A DNA stretch of 64,000 bases from an uncultured Acinetobacter sp. (GCA_913777945.1 CAJYTY010000018.1:34202-98201); one strand, 5' to 3'. Counted from the first letter of the stretch, positions 18,993 to 28,339 are shown. Notes: generated by a model from the sequence alone, not told the origin. Translations and numbers: made by a program.

Positions 18993-20129
18993 CTACATCT
19001 CCTTTGAATTAGAGGCATATGCTTGAACCAGATACGCGGCATAAGCACATAAATGTGGGTCATTGAAATGACGCGTCACCATTTGCAATCCAACTGGCTG
19101 CCCGGCGGTCGTTTCAAGTGGAATAGACACAGCTGGATGGCCCGATAAGTTAAAAGGACGTACCAATGCAGTAAGATTTAAAAATGCCGCTGTGTTTTCA
19201 GCATCTTCAAGTTTTGGAGGTAACTGAGGCAAAGTAGGCAATAATACGGCATCGTATTGCTCTAAAATGACATCGAGTGCATGCCTAAATTGTTCACGAA
19301 TTTGATTGGCCTGCATGACATCTGTTGAGTTTGTTTTTGCTGCATTTTTTAATCGAGATGCAACATCTGTCCCTAACAGATCTGTATCGATCAAATGATG
19401 AAATGCCTGATAGTTTTCATAATTAATGATCTGCATTCCTGCATCGTATGCTTCTTCAAAATGTGTAACTGATAACTTAGGTAAATTTTCTAGGCCACAT
19501 GCTTTTAAATATGAATGAATACTGTTCCAGATCAGTTCATCCGCCTGAACGTCCAACAATGCAAACTTAGGCGACGCTTTTGGTACATCCGCAGCTACAA
19601 AGCTTGGATCGATGCACGTCATGGCATGTGTTAAAAGATCAATCGTAGCTGCAAACGGCCCGACACAATCTAGCGAGCTATACTCTGGTAGAACTCCATT
19701 TCGACTCACACGCCCATAAGTTGGTTTCAGACCAAAGACACCACAGCAGGTTGCTGGCATACGAATTGACCCACCCGTATCGGTACCAATTGAAAAATCA
19801 ACCAAACCTGCTGCTACAGCGGCGGCTGAACCACTTGACGATCCGCCAGGAATCAGCGTTGGATACTTTGGATTAATGGAGGTACCGGCAAAATGATTAA
19901 TCCCTGTGATACCAAAAGCCAGCTCATGAAGATTGGTCTTGCCTACAACGCTACAATTATTTTCAATCAAATACTCAATGATATCAGCATGATGCTGTTC
20001 TTCTTGTGTGTTCGATAATGCTGCACTTCCCGCACAAGTTTGAAATCCTTGAATATGAATGGTGTCTTTTATGGCTACAGTGTGAATGCCATTTCCTACG
20101 CTTATTTTTTTTGAAAAAATATGATCCAT
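18993..20129 (-). CDS. iacH: Amidase-signature hydrolase (IacH)
   Basis: Amidase-signature family hydrolase, 378 residues. The Ser/cis-Ser/Lys triad is seen as AIKDTI (about 20) and GGSSSGSAAAVAAG (about 91), with DTGGSIRMPATCCG about 25 residues later. IacH begins the operon here, as in other Acinetobacter; it is not essential for IAA breakdown in the models I know of and may hydrolyse indole-acetamide or IAA conjugates. GAGGG lies six bases before ATG 20129. The C-terminus appears complete. Confidence 0.85.
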   Translation of the reverse strand: MDHIFSKKISVGNGIHTVAIKDTIHIQGFQTCAGSAALSNTQEEQHHADIIEYLIENNCSVVGKTNLHELAFGITGINHFAGTSINPKYPTLIPGGSSSGSAAAVAAGLVDFSIGTDTGGSIRMPATCCGVFGLKPTYGRVSRNGVLPEYSSLDCVGPFAATIDLLTHAMTCIDPSFVAADVPKASPKFALLDVQADELIWNSIHSYLKACGLENLPKLSVTHFEEAYDAGMQIINYENYQAFHHLIDTDLLGTDVASRLKNAAKTNSTDVMQANQIREQFRHALDVILEQYDAVLLPTLPQLPPKLEDAENTAAFLNLTALVRPFNLSGHPAVSIPLETTAGQPVGLQMVTRHFNDPHLCAYAAYLVQAYASNSKEM

Positions 20130-20421
20130 GTCGCCCTCAACTGGTCACATGCTATACAGTTATGCTTATTAAATTTGATCATTTTAGTTGAAATGTCAAA
20201 TAATTTTTTAAATAAATTATAGTGCTTTATTTTGTTTTTATCGTTGCACCAATTTGATACATATCTTTTTAAAATAAATAAAAACAAATATTTAAACAAA
20301 AAAAATATACTCCCAAACACTTTTTAAGCAATCATGTAAAAAGCTATTTATTTCAATTAAATTTTTTATTAATTTTAGATTGCACTATTTTTGTTCAAAG
20401 ATGCTTGTAATTGAGACCAAA
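20130..20421. other. Promoter region of the iac operon
   Basis: AT-rich gap without a credible gene between iacH and the lysR terminator. On the minus strand TATAAT occurs at 20221-20216, about 90 bp before the iacH ATG, with the candidate operator immediately downstream. TTGACA inside the operator could instead be a -35 box. The start point cannot be fixed by eye. Confidence 0.5.
20174..20201 (-). promoter_or_regulatory. Candidate operator before iacH, shared with livK and porin
   Basis: Imperfect palindrome TTTGATCATTT (20175-20185 region) with AAATGTCAAA (20191-20200). The core TTAGTTGAAATGTC (20184-20197) matches the livK upstream sequence at 13 of 14 positions and the porin one at 11 of 14. 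It sits 55 bp before the ATG. Confidence 0.58.
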
Positions 20422-20422
20422 A

Positions 20423-20460
20423 AAAAGCCCAAGTTTGCAATCAAGCATCCTTGGGCTTTT
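20423..20460. terminator. Bidirectional terminator after the lysR gene
   Basis: Perfect 11-bp stem AAAAGCCCAAG (20423-20433) and CTTGGGCTTTT (20450-20460), with A- and T-runs at the ends. It lies 22 bases after the lysR stop and insulates the iac operon from it. Confidence 0.9.
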
Positions 20461-20481
20461 TCATCAGGGTCAAAAGCGAAA

Positions 20482-21381
20482 TCAGTCAGTGTTAAACTCA
20501 ATATTTCGGAGTGAATCCCAGAAGATTTTTAAATAATCATCTTTTCGAATTTTATTTTTAAAAATAAAAATTTGCTGTTTGATAATATATTCACGTGCAT
20601 TAATGATTTTCAATTTCTTCTTGAGTAAATCTTCTTCAATGGTAATTTTAGGTAACCATGCAATTCCTGCGCCCTGTAAAACAAAATCCTTTAAATTATT
20701 TGCATGATCTGTTTCATATAAAATTCGATATTCAAGTTTGTTTGAAATTACCTGATCAACCAGATTTCTTAAGTATGCGTTTTTACTATAGGAAAGAAGC
20801 GGAAAGCGATGATTTATATCATATTTTGCATTACCATCTTCATCAATCAATGTCACAGGAACAATTTCTGTATCACCAAGTTTTAAATGGGTAAGTACAT
20901 CACTATTAATAGCTTTAAGCTTAGTTTCATCTGAATAGCAAATTAAAAAATCACAAGCACCTTCTTTTAATAGTTTAAATCCTTCCCCCACATTTGCAGC
21001 CACCAATTCAATTTTAAAATCTTTAATATAATCTGGAAATAATCTTAAAAACTTTGAAAAGAAAGTAGAACTTAATGAATGCACCACCGCAAACTTAATC
21101 GTCACTTCATTACTTCGATTTAAGTTATTGAGCAAAGCTAAGGTTGCATTAAGTTGCTGTTCGATGCTTTTGGCCGTTGCCAGCAAAATCTGTCCAGCAT
21201 CTGTAAATTCCATGTATCTCGAATTGCGCTCAAGAATTGCATAACCTAATGCTTGTTCGAGTTGTTGGATACGTCGGGTAAATGCAGACTGACTGACAAA
21301 CCGACGTTCTGCTGCTTTTGAAAATGAACGTTCTTGTTCCAAGGTGAGTAGATCTTCAATCCAGCGAATTTCAAGACTCAT
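20482..21381 (-). CDS. LysR-family regulator, HypT-like, divergent from aspA
   Basis: A 299-residue LysR-type regulator. The N-terminal helix-turn-helix reads SFSKAAERRFVSQSAFTRRI (about 19-38), with the familiar ALGYAILERNSRYMEFTDAG following. The C-terminal ligand-binding domain is full length. The N-terminus resembles E. coli HypT/YjiE more than aromatic-pathway LysR proteins. It diverges from aspA, and two perfect palindromes occupy the shared gap, so control of aspA is the simplest reading. A terminator separates it from iacH, which argues against a role as the iac regulator. Confidence 0.83.
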   Translation of the reverse strand: MSLEIRWIEDLLTLEQERSFSKAAERRFVSQSAFTRRIQQLEQALGYAILERNSRYMEFTDAGQILLATAKSIEQQLNATLALLNNLNRSNEVTIKFAVVHSLSSTFFSKFLRLFPDYIKDFKIELVAANVGEGFKLLKEGACDFLICYSDETKLKAINSDVLTHLKLGDTEIVPVTLIDEDGNAKYDINHRFPLLSYSKNAYLRNLVDQVISNKLEYRILYETDHANNLKDFVLQGAGIAWLPKITIEEDLLKKKLKIINAREYIIKQQIFIFKNKIRKDDYLKIFWDSLRNIEFNTD

Positions 21382-21421
21382 TGCTTCATGTCATATGATG
21401 TTTGGCGCATTATAATCATGC

Positions 21422-21438
21422 TATGCAAAAATTGCATA
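21422..21438. promoter_or_regulatory. Palindrome 1 in the lysR-aspA gap
   Basis: TATGCAAAAATTGCATA: perfect 7-bp arms around a 3-base centre. It shares TATGCA/TGCATA ends with palindrome 2, whose centre is about 31 bp away, roughly three helical turns. Candidate binding site for the divergent LysR protein. Confidence 0.6.
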
Positions 21439-21450
21439 CTAAAATTAATC

Positions 21451-21472
21451 TATGCATTAGAAATTATGCATA
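21451..21472. promoter_or_regulatory. Palindrome 2 in the lysR-aspA gap
   Basis: TATGCAT (21451-21457) and ATGCATA (21466-21472) form a perfect inverted repeat with an 8-base spacer. The site covers an in-frame ATG at 21466, which makes that codon an unlikely translation start and favours ATG 21517 for aspA. Confidence 0.6.
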
Positions 21473-21516
21473 CCCAAATCTATGATGAATTATCTTGTTT
21501 AGATAGCGATACTAGA

Positions 21517-22935
21517 ATGAACGCTGAAATTCAAACTCGTACAGAAAAGGATTTACTTGGTCTGCGTGAAGTACCAAACCAGTTTTATTTCGGAATCCAG
21601 ACACTACGAGCAATTGAAAACTTCAATTTAAGCTCAAATAAAATTAACCAATACCCGAATTTGATCAAATCTTTGGCTATGGTCAAGCATGCCTGTGCCG
21701 AAGCAAACCATACACTGGGCAAATTGAGCGATCAAAAACTAAACGCCATCAAATACAGCTGCGATCAGTTGATTCATGGTGCTTACCATGAACAGTTCCC
21801 TATCGACCTTATTCAAGGTGGTGCAGGTACTTCAACTAACATGAACGCCAACGAAGTGATTGCAAACATTGGTCTTGAGCATTTGGGTTACAAAAAAGGT
21901 GAATATAAACACCTGCACCCAAATAACGACGTCAATATGTCGCAATCGACCAACGATGTTTATCCAACTGCAATTCGCTTAGGTCTATTGTTCAGTTTGG
22001 ATGAAATGTACACCCCGTTTGCAAACCTGATTGCAAGCTTGCGTCAAAAAGGCGACGAATTTTCACATATCTTGAAAATGGGCCGTACTCAATTACAAGA
22101 CGCTGTGCCAATGACCCTTGGTCAAGAGTTTAACGGATTTGCGACAACGCTTGAAAAAGATTTGGTTAAGCTCAAAGAAATTGCACCTAGCACTTTAAAT
22201 TACATGAATTTAGGTGGTACCGCGATTGGTACAGGTATCAATACTGAGCAAAAATATACAGAGCTAGCAATTGAAGCACTTGCTCGGATTAGCCAGAAAA
22301 ACATTAAATCTGCTCCAGATTTAATTGAAGCAACCTCCGATATGGGCGACTTCGTTTTACTTTCTGGTTTGCTTAAACGTACTGCGACTAAATTGTCTAA
22401 GATTGCAAACGACTTACGTTTACTTTCAAGTGGCCCACGTACTGGTATTAACGAAATCAATCTTGAACCACGCCAGCCAGGCAGTTCAATTATGCCAGGT
22501 AAAGTAAACCCAGTGATTCCTGAAGCACTTAACCTTGTATGCTTCCAAGTAATCGCAAACGACTTGGCTGTAACTTTGGCTGCAGAAGCAGGTCAATTGC
22601 AATTAAATGCTTTTGAACCATTGATTGCATACAAGTTATTTGAATCAATTGAGTTGCTATCGAATGCGTTGGTGATGTTCCAAACCAAATGTGTAGATAC
22701 CGTAACAGCGAATCAAGAACACTGTAAAGCTTTGGTAGATAACTCTATCGGGATTGTGACTGCATTGAACCCGTACTTGGGTTATGAAACCACGACCCGT
22801 ATTGCTAAAACAGCCAATGAAAGCGGATTGAGTGTTTTAAGCCTGATTAAAGCAGAAAATTTGTTATCTGATGATCAATTGGCCGAAATTCTTGCCATTG
22901 ATAACATGGTACAACCTAAAGCTGAAACAGCTTAA
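21517..22935 (+). CDS. aspA: Aspartate ammonia-lyase
   Basis: Aspartase, 472 residues from the chosen start: L-aspartate to fumarate plus ammonia, cytoplasmic homotetramer. The superfamily signature GSSIMPGKVNP (about 318-328 of the mature frame) with the catalytic serine is clear, as are GGAGTSTNMNANEVI and MSQSTNDVYPTA. The frame stays open upstream to 21388, but that extension runs through two palindromes. The conserved start MNAEIQTRTEKDLLG at 21517 gives the usual family length. A canonical ribosome binding site is weak. A terminator follows at once. Confidence 0.9.
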   Translation: MNAEIQTRTEKDLLGLREVPNQFYFGIQTLRAIENFNLSSNKINQYPNLIKSLAMVKHACAEANHTLGKLSDQKLNAIKYSCDQLIHGAYHEQFPIDLIQGGAGTSTNMNANEVIANIGLEHLGYKKGEYKHLHPNNDVNMSQSTNDVYPTAIRLGLLFSLDEMYTPFANLIASLRQKGDEFSHILKMGRTQLQDAVPMTLGQEFNGFATTLEKDLVKLKEIAPSTLNYMNLGGTAIGTGINTEQKYTELAIEALARISQKNIKSAPDLIEATSDMGDFVLLSGLLKRTATKLSKIANDLRLLSSGPRTGINEINLEPRQPGSSIMPGKVNPVIPEALNLVCFQVIANDLAVTLAAEAGQLQLNAFEPLIAYKLFESIELLSNALVMFQTKCVDTVTANQEHCKALVDNSIGIVTALNPYLGYETTTRIAKTANESGLSVLSLIKAENLLSDDQLAEILAIDNMVQPKAETA

Positions 22936-22952
22936 TCTTTCAAATAAAAAAA

Positions 22953-22976
22953 GGAGCGTATATCGCTCCTTTTTTT
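22953..22976 (+). terminator. Terminator of aspA
   Basis: GGAGCG (22953-22958) and CGCTCC (22964-22969) with a 5-base loop, flanked by an A-run and followed by seven T residues. Confidence 0.88.
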
Positions 22977-23131
22977 GCACTTATTTTTCATCTAAAACAC
23001 GATAACAAGTTTTCATTTATTCACTTTAATCTAATAGAGCAATCACAAGTTAAACGGTAGCATTGATCAAAATTATCCGTATCTACTTTAAGATACCATC
23101 GCTTTTACGCTTATAAATAAGGATTAAACAC

Positions 23132-24136
23132 ATGACGGATTTACCAACACGCATGAAACACATTGAAATTTCAGAACCCGGTGATCCCGAAGTACTTAAA
23201 ATAACCGAAGCTGATCTACCCGAAATCAAAGATCATGAGCTGTTGATTCAGGTGAAAGCTTTTGGAATTAACCGCCCAGATGTATTGCAGCGCATGGGGC
23301 TATATCCAATGCCAAAAGGTGTAACCCCAATTCCCGGACTTGAAGTCGCAGGTGTTGTGGTTGCCAAAGGCAGTGCCGTCTCGCTTTTTAATATAGGCGA
23401 TGAAGTATGCGCGCTCACCAATGGTGGTGGCTATGCCGAGTTTTGTGCTGTGCCTGAAACCCAAACATTACCGATTCCAAGCTCGTTAAGTTTTGAAGAA
23501 GCGGCCGTCGTTCCAGAAACTTACTTTACCGTTTGGGCAAACTTGTTCGATATTGGTGGTTTAACTACTGGCGAAACGGCACTTATTCATGGCGGAGCCA
23601 GCGGAATAGGAACGACAGCACTGAGTTTATGCCATGCCATGGGAATCAAAACGTTTACCACGGTCGGCACAGACGATAAGGTTCAGGCTTTAGATGCGAT
23701 CACCACTGCAATCAACTACAAAACAGACAACTTTGAAGACGTGATTCTGGAACAGACTCAAAAGCAAGGTGTCGATGTCATCTTAGATATTGTGGGTGGT
23801 AAATACTTTCAGCAAAATATGAATGTATTAAAACGCGACGGACGTTTGGTTATTTTGGGCTTTATGGGAGGGCGTTTCGCGAAAGACTTTGATCTTCAGC
23901 AGCTTATTTTAAAACGTGCCAAAGTGACGGGTTCAACCATGCGTGCACGCACCGATGAAGAAAAATACACCATCGCCAAAGCCTTAAAGGAAAAAGTCTG
24001 GCCATTGATTGAGCAAGGTCAATGCCGACCGATCATTTATAAAACATTTACTTTTGATCAAATAGCGCAGGCACATACCGCGATGGAGAAAAGCGAACAT
24101 ATTGGAAAAATCGTGATTTCGATGAGTAAAACTTAA
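23132..24136 (+). CDS. NAD(P)H quinone oxidoreductase (zeta-crystallin/PIG3-like)
   Basis: A 334-residue member of the zinc-free quinone reductase branch of the medium-chain dehydrogenases. The N-terminal GroES-like part contains GINRPDVLQRMGLYP (about 46) and the cofactor region is GGASGIGTTALSL (about 151). No structural-zinc cysteine cluster is seen. Reduction of quinones or alpha,beta-unsaturated ketones is expected. AAGGATTAAACAC precedes the ATG. It is a single-gene unit convergent with the ROK kinase. Confidence 0.85.
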   Translation: MTDLPTRMKHIEISEPGDPEVLKITEADLPEIKDHELLIQVKAFGINRPDVLQRMGLYPMPKGVTPIPGLEVAGVVVAKGSAVSLFNIGDEVCALTNGGGYAEFCAVPETQTLPIPSSLSFEEAAVVPETYFTVWANLFDIGGLTTGETALIHGGASGIGTTALSLCHAMGIKTFTTVGTDDKVQALDAITTAINYKTDNFEDVILEQTQKQGVDVILDIVGGKYFQQNMNVLKRDGRLVILGFMGGRFAKDFDLQQLILKRAKVTGSTMRARTDEEKYTIAKALKEKVWPLIEQGQCRPIIYKTFTFDQIAQAHTAMEKSEHIGKIVISMSKT

Positions 24137-24155
24137 ATAGAGTATTGCTTAATTG

Positions 24156-24225
24156 CTTTCATTTCTCCATTTTAGGCTGCTTTGATTCAGCTTTGTTTAA
24201 TAGCTTAGAATGGAGAAAGTGAAAG
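24156..24225. terminator. Long hairpin between convergent genes
   Basis: CTTTCATTTCTCCATT (24156-24171) pairs with AATGGAGAAAGTGAAAG (24209-24225) with one bulged base, giving a 16-bp stem around a 37-base loop that has some pairing of its own. The right arm touches the stop codon of the minus-strand ROK gene. It has no U-tract; a role as an mRNA 3' end for both genes is likely. Confidence 0.55.
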
Positions 24226-24226
24226 A

Positions 24227-25066
24227 TTATGAACGGTTTTGAGAATAATCTAAGCCAGCATGAATGGCGCCCAGCGCCACAACATGCGCTGCATTTTTTA
24301 TCCGGTTCAGCTCGCATGCTTGCCATAACATAGGCAAGGTATTTTCTTGTGCTGATTGTAAAGCAGCCTCCCAATAACCGGGCAATTGCAAGGTGCCACC
24401 TCCTAAACTCAATTTTGATGGATTAAACAGGTGGATTACACTGGCCAGCCCCAACCCCAATGCAGCTCCTGCTGTTTGAATCATGTCTAAAACTTGGCGA
24501 TCGTTTGCATGTGCTCTTAAAGCCAGATCTTTTGGTTGCAAGCCAGATGCTTTGACCAGTGCTGCACCACTTGCCAAATCGTCTAATCTTCGAATCTGAT
24601 CATGCTGTGCAATCGGCAAATAACCCAATTCCCCTGCCCATCCACATGTACCAGTGAGCGGTCGCCCTTGCACCATTAAAGCAGCGCCTATAGCGGTACC
24701 CACCATTACAACACCAGCGGTTACGTCTTTCGAAGCGTACGAAAATTCTTTTATAAGTGCCGCTTTGATATCATTTAGCACAGCTATTGTGTTACACCAA
24801 GCCTGTAACGCTTGAGCCGCTTGCCAGCCATTGAATGCTGGCAACACATCAGATAACACTATATCACCCGAAGCACTGACCAACCCAGGGACTGCAAGAC
24901 CAATACTGCTCGGCGTGAGTTCGTTTTGCGTAATAAAATTATCAAGATGAGCCAAAAGTTGATCTGGTGTAAACCCAATACCAGTACTATAAATTGCCTC
25001 GGCATGTTCACAGAGTAATAATAATTTTGTACCGCCCAGATCTATCCCAATAGAACTGCTTCGCAT
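24227..25066 (-). CDS. ROK-family sugar kinase-like protein
   Basis: A 279-residue ROK-family protein. The phosphate motif is GIDLGGTKLLLL (about 7) and the second nucleotide-binding region is VGTAIGAALMVQGRPLTG (about 127). The cysteine-rich zinc signature of classical ROK kinases is absent: the segment after GRPLTG runs CGWAGELGYLPI. It lacks a helix-turn-helix, so it is a kinase type rather than an NagC-like repressor. The substrate could be N-acetylglucosamine or another hexose; nothing nearby helps to decide. AGGAAAAAT precedes the ATG. Confidence 0.78.
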   Translation of the reverse strand: MRSSSIGIDLGGTKLLLLCEHAEAIYSTGIGFTPDQLLAHLDNFITQNELTPSSIGLAVPGLVSASGDIVLSDVLPAFNGWQAAQALQAWCNTIAVLNDIKAALIKEFSYASKDVTAGVVMVGTAIGAALMVQGRPLTGTCGWAGELGYLPIAQHDQIRRLDDLASGAALVKASGLQPKDLALRAHANDRQVLDMIQTAGAALGLGLASVIHLFNPSKLSLGGGTLQLPGYWEAALQSAQENTLPMLWQACELNRIKNAAHVVALGAIHAGLDYSQNRS

Positions 25067-25256
25067 ATTTTTCCTAAAAAATATAGTCTCTTGCTCTATT
25101 TATAAAATGAAAAGAGTTGAAATACAGTTGAAGTTTGTCTGTTCCTCTTTAATGTTATGTGCTTTGAATGATTTATTTGACTAGAAGTAATCTCGGTTAT
25201 TAAACAAAGAGATATCATTTATGGCAAAAAAAGTGACTGAGTGACACCAAATTAAT

Positions 25257-25271
25257 TGTTATACTATAACA
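25257..25271. promoter_or_regulatory. Zur-box-like palindrome before zrlA
   Basis: TGTTATACTATAACA, perfect 7-bp arms around one base, as in gamma-proteobacterial Zur sites. It lies 22 bp before the ATG of zrlA, so bound Zur would cover the promoter. Confidence 0.82.
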
Positions 25272-25293
25272 TTAGATTTAATCATGAACAAAA

Positions 25294-26001
25294 ATGAAGC
25301 ATTTTTACGTTTTAACCGTTTTCACTTTTTTTGGGCTAACTTTAAGCGCTTGTACATCTATACAACATCCACCAAAATCGGCGAAACAGATTCAATCTAT
25401 ACGTCCAAATGCAATACAATCCTCTGCTCTCGCCAAACCAACACCTGTCTCTTATATTGTATGGTTAGAACGTAATCCCAATCAGAAGCGTGTTTCTGAC
25501 TATAAAAACTATTTAATAAGTCAAGGCGTTAATCTGGTTGCACCAGATTTTGAGTTATTCCGATCTGCGCGTGGCTGGCAAGCATGTCAGTACGATCAAT
25601 ACGATGTTCCTGATTCATCTGTATGGAATAATGCTGTACCGACACTCAAGTTACTCGCCTATTTGGTAAATTCCAATATCATTTCAGATATCGAACTGAC
25701 CTCTGCTTATCGTTCACCAATGCTTAACGCTTGCGTAGGTGGCGCAAAAGAGTCTTCTCATATGCAAAACTCGGCGATAGATTTTCGCATTGGGCCAGAA
25801 TTTCCATCAGATTCAGATCAGCAGCGCATCGCCAGCAGCAAACGCAAATTATGTAAATTTTGGCAAACTGAAGGTCAGCGCTACAACATGGGCTTAGGCG
25901 TTTATAGTTCTGGTCAAATTCATATCGACACCAAGGGATTCAGAACATGGGGACCAGACCACACTTGGCATAGCTCAATTTGTGGTGAAAAAATTGAATA
26001 A
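25294..26001 (+). CDS. zrlA: Zur-regulated M15-family peptidase lipoprotein (ZrlA)
   Basis: A 235-residue lipoprotein: the signal peptide ends in a lipobox LSAC (Cys about 20), predicting lipid anchoring on the periplasmic side. The C-terminal half is an M15-type zinc peptidase domain with SAYRSPMLNA, the metal motif SSHMQNSAIDF (about 161) and a final HIDT (about 210). A. baumannii ZrlA is a Zur-controlled M15 peptidase that preserves the envelope in zinc starvation; sequence type, the Zur-like box and the zigA-folE2 neighbours all match. The ribosome binding site is weak; the out-of-frame ATG at 25284 is disregarded. Confidence 0.88.
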   Translation: MKHFYVLTVFTFFGLTLSACTSIQHPPKSAKQIQSIRPNAIQSSALAKPTPVSYIVWLERNPNQKRVSDYKNYLISQGVNLVAPDFELFRSARGWQACQYDQYDVPDSSVWNNAVPTLKLLAYLVNSNIISDIELTSAYRSPMLNACVGGAKESSHMQNSAIDFRIGPEFPSDSDQQRIASSKRKLCKFWQTEGQRYNMGLGVYSSGQIHIDTKGFRTWGPDHTWHSSICGEKIE

Positions 26002-26065
26002 ATAAGCCATTTAAGCAGCTAAAGTAGCCCAAGAAAGATAAACACATAAAATCTGATTGATTATT

Positions 26066-26080
26066 TGTTATATTATAACA
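26066..26080. promoter_or_regulatory. Zur-box-like palindrome before zigA-folE2
   Basis: TGTTATATTATAACA, the same 7-bp arms as the zrlA site with a different centre base. It lies 81 bp before the zigA start, inside the expected promoter. Confidence 0.82.
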
Positions 26081-26161
26081 TAACATTAAGATATTAAATC
26101 ATTGCTGTTGGCAATCCATCGCAGTGATATCGGTGTGTTTTCTTTAAAAAGGACATAGCAA

Positions 26162-27379
26162 ATGGTCAGCTCCTTAGCCAATCCGTCACATAAACTCCCA
26201 GTTACCGTACTTTCAGGGTTTTTGGGCGCCGGAAAAACCACATTACTGAATCATATTTTAAACAACCGTGAAGGTCGCCGTGTGGCTGTCATTGTCAATG
26301 ATATGTCAGAAGTCAATATCGACGCTGCGCTGGTCAAAAATGGTGGCGCAGAACTTTCTCGAACCGATGAGAAACTGGTCGAAATGAGTAATGGCTGCAT
26401 CTGCTGCACTTTAAGGGAAGATTTACTGATTGAAGTTAAACGCTTGGCAGAAGAAAATAAGTTTGATCAATTGGTGATTGAATCTACAGGTATTTCAGAG
26501 CCTCTCCCTGTGGCTGAAACCTTCACTTTTGCAGATGAAGACGGTATTTCTCTTAACCAGTTTGCACAATTAGATACCATGGTGACTGTAGTCGATGGAT
26601 TTAATTTTCTTCGAGATTACAGCTCTTATGATCAGTTAAATGATCGTGGGGAATCTTTAGGTGAAGATGACCAGCGTAGCGTGGTCGACTTATTGATCGA
26701 TCAAATTGAATTTTGTGATGTGATTATCCTTAATAAAATTGATTTAATTAATAGCGAAGAAAAAGAACGTCTGATTGCTATTTTGAACAAGCTTAATCCA
26801 CGCGCAAAAATCGAAATTTCTGAATTTGGACGCGTATCACTAGATACTGTGTTAAACACTGGATTATTTGATTTCGATCAAGCATCTCAGGCACCGGGTT
26901 GGTTAAAAGAACTACGTGGAGAGCATGTTTCAGAAACTGAAGAGTACGGTATTAGCAGTTTTGTTTATCGTGCACGCCGTCCATTTCATCCTGAGCGCTT
27001 TTATGCCTTTATTAATTCTGAATGGCCAGGGGTTGTCAGGTCAAAAGGTTTTTTCTGGCTGGCATGTGAGCCAACACTTGCATGCTCATGGTCGCAAGCA
27101 GGTGCAATGGCACGCCATGGCGTAGCGGGTAGTTGGTGGGCGGCAACTGAACCAGAAAACTGGCCACAAGATGATCAATCGCTGGCGGCAATTGAAAAAA
27201 ACTGGGATGAAAAAGTGGGTGATGCTCGTCAAGAGATTGTCATGATTGGCATGGAGATGAATGAGCAAGATCTGATCATGCAATTCGATCAATGCTTACT
27301 CACAGATACCGAAATGGCACTTGGTCCACAGCAATGGATCAAATTTTCAAATCCATTTAACTGGCCTTCACTCAATTAA
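26162..27379 (+). CDS. zigA: COG0523-family zinc-related GTPase (ZigA)
   Basis: A 405-residue GTPase of the COG0523 metallochaperone family. Walker A is GFLGAGKTT (about 19), the metal-binding CxCC motif is NGCICCT (about 76), ESTGISEP is at about 106, and NKID is at about 195. The C-terminal domain carries the usual RRPFHPERF and ACSWSQAG segments. With a Zur-like box upstream and folE2 behind, it fits ZigA of A. baumannii, which supports growth when zinc is scarce. AAAAGGACATAGCA precedes the ATG. A second COG0523 paralogue elsewhere cannot be excluded. Confidence 0.85.
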   Translation: MVSSLANPSHKLPVTVLSGFLGAGKTTLLNHILNNREGRRVAVIVNDMSEVNIDAALVKNGGAELSRTDEKLVEMSNGCICCTLREDLLIEVKRLAEENKFDQLVIESTGISEPLPVAETFTFADEDGISLNQFAQLDTMVTVVDGFNFLRDYSSYDQLNDRGESLGEDDQRSVVDLLIDQIEFCDVIILNKIDLINSEEKERLIAILNKLNPRAKIEISEFGRVSLDTVLNTGLFDFDQASQAPGWLKELRGEHVSETEEYGISSFVYRARRPFHPERFYAFINSEWPGVVRSKGFFWLACEPTLACSWSQAGAMARHGVAGSWWAATEPENWPQDDQSLAAIEKNWDEKVGDARQEIVMIGMEMNEQDLIMQFDQCLLTDTEMALGPQQWIKFSNPFNWPSLN

Positions 27380-27396
27380 CCGATGTATAAACTTTT

Positions 27397-28281
27397 ATGA
27401 ACTCATCACTTCCAGACGTTTGTGTTTCACAATTACCAAATGATTTGATCGCACTAAAATGGGTTGGTATGGAAGGCATTGACCTTCCGCTTTCTATTCA
27501 ACAATTTTATTATCCATTAAGTGCCAAAGTTGATATATATGTCAATCTGCCAAAAAGTGATATTAAAGGCATTCATATGTCGCGTCTGTATCGCTTACTC
27601 AATGAATTACATGACTTAGACGCTTCGGTCATTCATTCACTTTTGCAAGACATCATTTCTAGCCATCAAGATTGTGGTAGTGATGCTGCAAAGATTGTGC
27701 TGAAATTTGATTTGATGCTAAGCAGATCTGCACTGGTCAGCGCAGATCTGAATGGATGGAAAAGCTATCCTGTTTGCATCGAAGCAGAGCTGATCAATCA
27801 TAAATTTCAGATAAATTATGCAGTTGATGTCTCGTACTCATCGACCTGCCCCTGCTCAGCGGCATTATCGCGCCAATTGATTGCACAGGCATTTGAACTA
27901 CAATTTAAAGACACGCACACATTGCCAAAATCAGACGTAAAGCAATGGCTTGAAGAACATGCAACTTATGCAACGCCTCATAGCCAACGTAGTATTGCGC
28001 AGATTAAGATTGAAACAGATGATGCCAAGCAATTAATAAATTTAACTGAATTGATTGATAAAGTTGAGCAAGCCTTAAAGACACCGACTCAAACTGCGGT
28101 AAAACGAGCTGATGAACAAGCTTTTGCGCAGTTAAACGGACAAAATTTAATGTTTGTTGAAGATGCCGTCAGGCGTTTATCGAGTGAACTTGATAAAACA
28201 TCATTAAAATGGTCAATTAAAGTGATTCATCAAGAAAGTTTGCACGCACATGATGCAGTCGCAATTTCGATGTCTTCTTGA
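27397..28281 (+). CDS. folE2: GTP cyclohydrolase IB (FolE2)
   Basis: Type IB GTP cyclohydrolase, 294 residues, the first step of folate synthesis. Type IB enzymes can use metals other than zinc, so many bacteria make them under zinc limitation in place of FolE. Signature elements are FYYPLSAKVDIYVNLP (about 37), KGIHMSRLYRL (about 60) and the active-site STCPCSAALSRQ (about 149, with the catalytic cysteine). It starts 17 bases after zigA and is probably co-transcribed under the same Zur-like box. The ribosome binding site is weak. Confidence 0.9.
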   Translation: MNSSLPDVCVSQLPNDLIALKWVGMEGIDLPLSIQQFYYPLSAKVDIYVNLPKSDIKGIHMSRLYRLLNELHDLDASVIHSLLQDIISSHQDCGSDAAKIVLKFDLMLSRSALVSADLNGWKSYPVCIEAELINHKFQINYAVDVSYSSTCPCSAALSRQLIAQAFELQFKDTHTLPKSDVKQWLEEHATYATPHSQRSIAQIKIETDDAKQLINLTELIDKVEQALKTPTQTAVKRADEQAFAQLNGQNLMFVEDAVRRLSSELDKTSLKWSIKVIHQESLHAHDAVAISMSS

Positions 28282-28339
28282 TTTGTAATTTTTTAAAGGT
28301 AAGTTCACGATCTCTTATAAATTTATCTGTTTTTCTTAG

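Noticed and set aside
20482..21381. LysR gene as regulator of iac
   Set aside because: A strong terminator separates it from iacH, it is HypT-like rather than an aromatic-pathway LysR, and palindromes place it with aspA.
21388..21516. N-terminal extension of aspartase
   Set aside because: The added 43 residues run through two perfect palindromes and exceed the usual family length; the conserved start is at 21517.
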